Source: Chloroflexota bacterium (lineage in GTDB: Bacteria > Chloroflexota > Anaerolineae > Anaerolineales > UBA4823). From it: DNA of 7,729 nt. Both the position numbers and the translations under genes were made by a program. Location: NCBI GenBank assembly GCA_030636125.1, contig DAOVXM010000108.1, positions 1-7,729 of the forward strand. Direction: 5' to 3'. Positions within the stretch are counted from its first letter, which is position 1. Each line of letters starts with the position of its first letter. The notes below the pieces were generated by a model. The model worked only from the letters and a program-made list of their open reading frames with translations, was not told the DNA's origin and searched no databases. Below are positions 5,751 to 7,729 of the stretch, piece by piece.

Positions 5751-6686
5751 TTAGTTTGTGGGTACACCATACATTTGATCAGGTGTCAGGGTGTCCGGGA
5801 ATCTTTGCCTCAGAACTTGACGTGCTTCGTAACACAGATGGCAAGCATCTGCGTAACCATCATCATGGGGTAGCTCATAACGGCGCACGAGTTCTGCTGG
5901 ACCACCATCCAAAATAGGGCCTATTATGGGGTGTGCCTTTGGGTGATATGTCTCGCAAATCTCGCTTAGCGGCATGTGAAAGAGGTTGCCCAATGATATT
6001 CCTTGGCAAATGTGAAGATTACCGAATGGATCCAGGTGTACCCGTCCAGGATCGCGTAAGTCTTCCTCAGGACACTCGAAGAACTGATTCCATGGTTGTT
6101 GGTATGTTTTGGATGCAAGCGTTTGCGCAGCCCTTCCACGATACATGACTGCCGACTCATCCTGGGGGAGTTGACCCGTAGGAGGAACCGCATTCTCAGT
6201 TTCTGGTTTCGCTATACTGATAACACCAACAGGGATGCGAAGTTGCTCAGCAGCCGCGCAAGCGTTTTGGGATTGCTGACTTAGCCTTTCATCGTAATGA
6301 TATAAGTCGCTACTGATCGAAAGGTCCTGAATCAGTCCGGGGAAAGGTCTTAAATATTCAAGAGCGTCTTCAATCGTAGTAGCCCAGTAGCTATTGGTTA
6401 CAATACCCACTTGAAAGCCCATTTCGGCTGCCATTTGTACCCCTTTAACCAGGAGGGCATAATACAGAAAGGGTTCTCCTCCTTCGAAGTATATCCATTT
6501 GATTGTGCCGATATCTTTCGCTTGATGGAGAATCTGGTTGATGCTCTTTATCGTCATGGTACCGTTTTGCCAAGGGCTTCCCCAGACAAAGCAATGATCG
6601 CATTCAAACGTACACTGGTATGTCAGGAGTAGATGTAATCCTGAGAGCTCCATATGGTCTGTCCTATCCGTTTGCCAAGATAACAT
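5751..6686 (-). CDS. Radical SAM protein with SPASM/twitch-like C-terminal cysteines
   Basis: The frame of 311 residues carries the radical SAM 4Fe-4S motif C25-x3-C29-x2-C32 (Q-C-T-F-E-C-D-H-C-F) and the SAM-binding G-G-E-P (69-72), followed by strands such as V-G-I-V-T-N-S (93-99) and L-S-I-S-S-D (122-127) of the partial TIM barrel. The C-terminal part has C205, D-P-F-G-N-L-H-I-C227, G-N-L (233-235), C244 and C282-x2-C285, an arrangement like a SPASM or twitch domain binding one extra Fe-S cluster. Such proteins include peptide-modifying and maturase enzymes; the substrate here is not identifiable and no precursor peptide gene is evident nearby. Numbering uses the first ATG (6684-6686). An internal ATG at codon 12 (6651-6653) has AGGA 8 bases upstream and fits the promoter at 6699-6727 better, so the true protein may be 300 residues. 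The DUF429 gene follows after 11 bases. Confidence 0.87.
   Translation of the reverse strand: MLSWQTDRTDHMELSGLHLLLTYQCTFECDHCFVWGSPWQNGTMTIKSINQILHQAKDIGTIKWIYFEGGEPFLYYALLVKGVQMAAEMGFQVGIVTNSYWATTIEDALEYLRPFPGLIQDLSISSDLYHYDERLSQQSQNACAAAEQLRIPVGVISIAKPETENAVPPTGQLPQDESAVMYRGRAAQTLASKTYQQPWNQFFECPEEDLRDPGRVHLDPFGNLHICQGISLGNLFHMPLSEICETYHPKAHPIIGPILDGGPAELVRRYELPHDDGYADACHLCYEARQVLRQRFPDTLTPDQMYGVPTN
6662..6665 (-). promoter_or_regulatory. Shine-Dalgarno site favouring the internal ATG of the radical SAM gene
   Basis: The minus strand reads AGGA, 8 bases before the ATG at 6651-6653. The upstream ATG at 6684-6686 has only a GGGG run one base away, too close to serve. This points to translation from M-E-L-S-G-L, giving a 300-residue protein. 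Confidence 0.45.
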
Positions 6687-6698
6687 GCCCCTAACAAG

Positions 6699-6727
6699 AG
6701 TTTAGCGCAAATGTGCCTGAAATGCAA
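6699..6727 (-). promoter_or_regulatory. Candidate sigma70-type promoter for the radical SAM gene
   Basis: On the minus strand TTGCAT (6722-6727) and TAAACT (6699-6704) are 17 bases apart, matching the consensus at 3 of 6 and 4 of 6 positions. Transcription would start near 6690-6693. That leaves almost no leader for the ATG at 6686 but about 38 bases for the ATG at 6653, agreeing with the AGGA site there. Confidence 0.4.
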
Positions 6728-6738
6728 ATGAAATTGGG

Positions 6739-6753
6739 GATATCTGTCATATC
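6739..6753. promoter_or_regulatory. Palindrome between divergent promoters, candidate operator
   Basis: GATAT (6739-6743) and ATATC (6749-6753) are perfect inverted arms with 5 bases between, centred at 6746. The site lies between the minus-strand -35 (6722-6727) and the plus-strand -35 (6774-6779). Two more GATAT copies in direct orientation occur at 6817-6821 and 6825-6829, downstream of the plus-strand -10. The arms are short, so regulator binding is a suggestion only. Confidence 0.35.
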
Positions 6754-6773
6754 AAGAGGGATACACCTGTCTT

Positions 6774-6802
6774 TTGACGTTATCGATTGCCTCGGCTATA
6801 CT
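6774..6802 (+). promoter_or_regulatory. Strong sigma70-type promoter for the P5C dehydrogenase gene
   Basis: TTGACG (6774-6779, 5 of 6) is 17 bases from TATACT (6797-6802, 5 of 6). A perfect TATAAT overlaps it at 6802-6807 but would be at 22 bases spacing, so TATACT is the likelier -10. Transcription would start near 6809-6810, giving a leader of about 48 bases before the ATG at 6858. Confidence 0.7.
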
Positions 6803-6818
6803 ATAATGGTTTCAGCGA

Positions 6819-6830
6819 TATATTGATATA
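6819..6830 (+). promoter_or_regulatory. AT-rich palindrome in the P5C dehydrogenase leader
   Basis: TATAT-TG-ATATA has perfect 5-bp inverted arms and lies about 10-20 bases downstream of the predicted start site, where a repressor could block transcription. It overlaps the GATAT direct copies at 6817 and 6825. AT-rich palindromes of this size also occur by chance. Confidence 0.25.
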
Positions 6831-6843
6831 ACCGAGAGACAAT

Positions 6844-6850
6844 AAAGGAG
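6844..6850 (+). promoter_or_regulatory. Ribosome binding site of the P5C dehydrogenase gene
   Basis: AAAGGAG ends 7 bases before the ATG at 6858-6860, near-ideal spacing, and fixes the start codon. It is by far the best Shine-Dalgarno site in the window; the minus-strand genes have weak or no such sites. Confidence 0.85.
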
Positions 6851-6857
6851 TATTCGA

Positions 6858-7729
6858 ATGAGCGATAAGTTCAAATTAACCTATGCGACCATGTTCAATC
6901 CGCCAGAGGAACTGCACACACGGTTCGAAGGAGCTTTGGCAGCGTTAAAAGAGAAGCTCGGCCAGGAATATGGCATGATTATCAACGGTCAGGATCACTT
7001 CGCTGATGAGAAATTCGAAGACCATTCGCCCATCAACACCGATATTTTACTAGGGGTATTCCAAAAAGGCACAGCGAAGGATGCCGAGGCGGCATTGTCC
7101 GCAGCTCGCAAAGCATTTCCTTTGTGGAGCGGAATGGCCTGGCAAGAGCGTGTAGCTCTCATGCGCAAAGCGGCTGATTTAATCGACGAGCGCGTTTTTG
7201 AAATCAGTGCTGCGATGGCATTAGAGGTTGGAAAAAACCGGATGGAATCCATAGCTGATGTAGCAGAAACCGCTGATTTGATCCGTTATGCCTGTTACCA
7301 GATGGAGAAAAACGATGGCTTTATCGTCGAGATGGGCAAAGATCCACTGGTAGGTTACTCGGCGACCAATGTGTCTATGCTGCGCCCTTATGGAGTCTGG
7401 TTGGTAATCAGCCCTTTTAACTTCCCAGCGGCGTTGACCGGAGGTCCTTCCGGGGCTGCATTAGTCTCGGGTAATACCTTGGTGATGAAGCCCGCAACTG
7501 ATACTCCATGGGTAGTACGCTTGCTGGCTGAATGCTTCCGGGATGCTGGTTTGCCCGATGGTGTATTCAATTATGTAACCGGCCCAGGACGTACACTTGG
7601 CCAGGCGTTGATCGATAGCCCCGAAGTAGATGGCGTCACGTTTACCGGCTCATTCGACGTTGGGATGAATATTTTCCGCGATTTTGCCCAGGGTGACTAC
7701 GTTCGCCCGATAATTTTGGAGTTGGGAGG
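6858..7729 (+). CDS. pruA: Delta-1-pyrroline-5-carboxylate (L-glutamate gamma-semialdehyde) dehydrogenase, partial at right edge
   Basis: The frame gives 290 codons and runs off the window. It belongs to the aldehyde dehydrogenase superfamily: the catalytic-site Asn is N188 in S-P-F-N-F-P (185-190), the NAD-binding Lys is K211 in V-M-K-P-A (209-213), T-F-T-G-S is at 261-265 and E288 in L-E-L-G is the probable general base. The catalytic Cys lies beyond the edge. The N-terminal extension with T-M-F-N-P-P-E-E-L-H (11-20), the segment E-V-G-K-N-R-M-E (123-130) and D-L-I-R-Y (140-144) match the P5C dehydrogenase branch, which oxidises glutamate semialdehyde to glutamate in proline and arginine breakdown. 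Full-length members are about 515-545 residues, so just over half is present. A strong promoter and AAAGGAG precede it. No proline dehydrogenase gene is seen in the window; it may follow to the right. Another ALDH specificity cannot be fully excluded. Confidence 0.85.
   Translation, partial: MSDKFKLTYATMFNPPEELHTRFEGALAALKEKLGQEYGMIINGQDHFADEKFEDHSPINTDILLGVFQKGTAKDAEAALSAARKAFPLWSGMAWQERVALMRKAADLIDERVFEISAAMALEVGKNRMESIADVAETADLIRYACYQMEKNDGFIVEMGKDPLVGYSATNVSMLRPYGVWLVISPFNFPAALTGGPSGAALVSGNTLVMKPATDTPWVVRLLAECFRDAGLPDGVFNYVTGPGRTLGQALIDSPEVDGVTFTGSFDVGMNIFRDFAQGDYVRPIILELG

Noticed and set aside
5966..6193. Minus-strand ORF of 75 residues inside the radical SAM gene, another frame
   Set aside because: Fully nested in a gene with clear catalytic motifs and without its own ribosome binding site.
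6995..7252. Minus-strand ORF of 85 residues opposite the P5C dehydrogenase gene
   Set aside because: Antisense shadow of a well-conserved aldehyde dehydrogenase coding sequence; no independent support.
1..7729. Defence island, RiPP cluster, CRISPR or mobile element
   Set aside because: No repeats of CRISPR type, transposase, integrase, toxin-antitoxin pair, nuclease/helicase defence pair, precursor peptide or transporter is visible. The genes look like ordinary chromosomal housekeeping and metabolic genes.

Overview
The window looks like chromosomal DNA from a bacterium of moderate GC content. Several protein types suggest Chloroflexota (Anaerolineae-like): an XPB/Ssl2-type helicase-associated protein without its helicase, a D-2-hydroxyacid dehydrogenase ending in an N-x-x-D-x-x-x-GY tail, and a DUF429 protein. 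That placement is inferred from protein style only, since no marker gene is present. There is no transposase, integrase, CRISPR array, tRNA or rRNA. All complete frames are intact.

Layout. Positions 1-159 (+) hold the last 52 codons of an HtrA/DegP-like protease (end of a PDZ domain), followed by a hairpin terminator. Six genes then lie on the minus strand. In transcription order, right to left, they are: a radical SAM protein with SPASM-like C-terminal cysteines (5751-6686), a DUF429 predicted RNase H-fold protein (4972-5739), a 161-base gap with two tandem inverted repeats, a YegS/DAGK-type lipid kinase (3893-4810), an XPB/Ssl2-like winged-helix protein (2186-3850), a D-2-hydroxyacid dehydrogenase (1105-2124) and a HAD hydrolase (326-1102, GTG start). 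The gaps between genes are 11, 161, 42, 61 and 2 bases. The series could be one long operon or two to three units, with the 161-base gap the most likely break. Positions 6687-6857 form a divergent promoter region. On its plus side is a strong sigma70-type promoter and a good Shine-Dalgarno site for a delta-1-pyrroline-5-carboxylate dehydrogenase (proline/glutamate catabolism), which runs off the right edge.

How the genes fit together. The firmest functional links are by adjacency: radical SAM with DUF429 (11 bases apart) and the dehydrogenase with the HAD phosphatase (2 bases apart). The second pair would suit a dephosphorylate-then-reduce/oxidise step on a small 2-hydroxyacid, for example phosphoglycolate/glyoxylate metabolism; this is inference. 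The lipid kinase and XPB-like protein show no clear metabolic link to their neighbours.

No stretch over 300 bases lacks a gene. I see no convincing new multi-gene system. The points most worth a second look are the radical SAM/DUF429 pair, the two tandem inverted repeats after it, the orphan XPB-like protein, and the divergent promoter with a palindrome between the two -35 elements.
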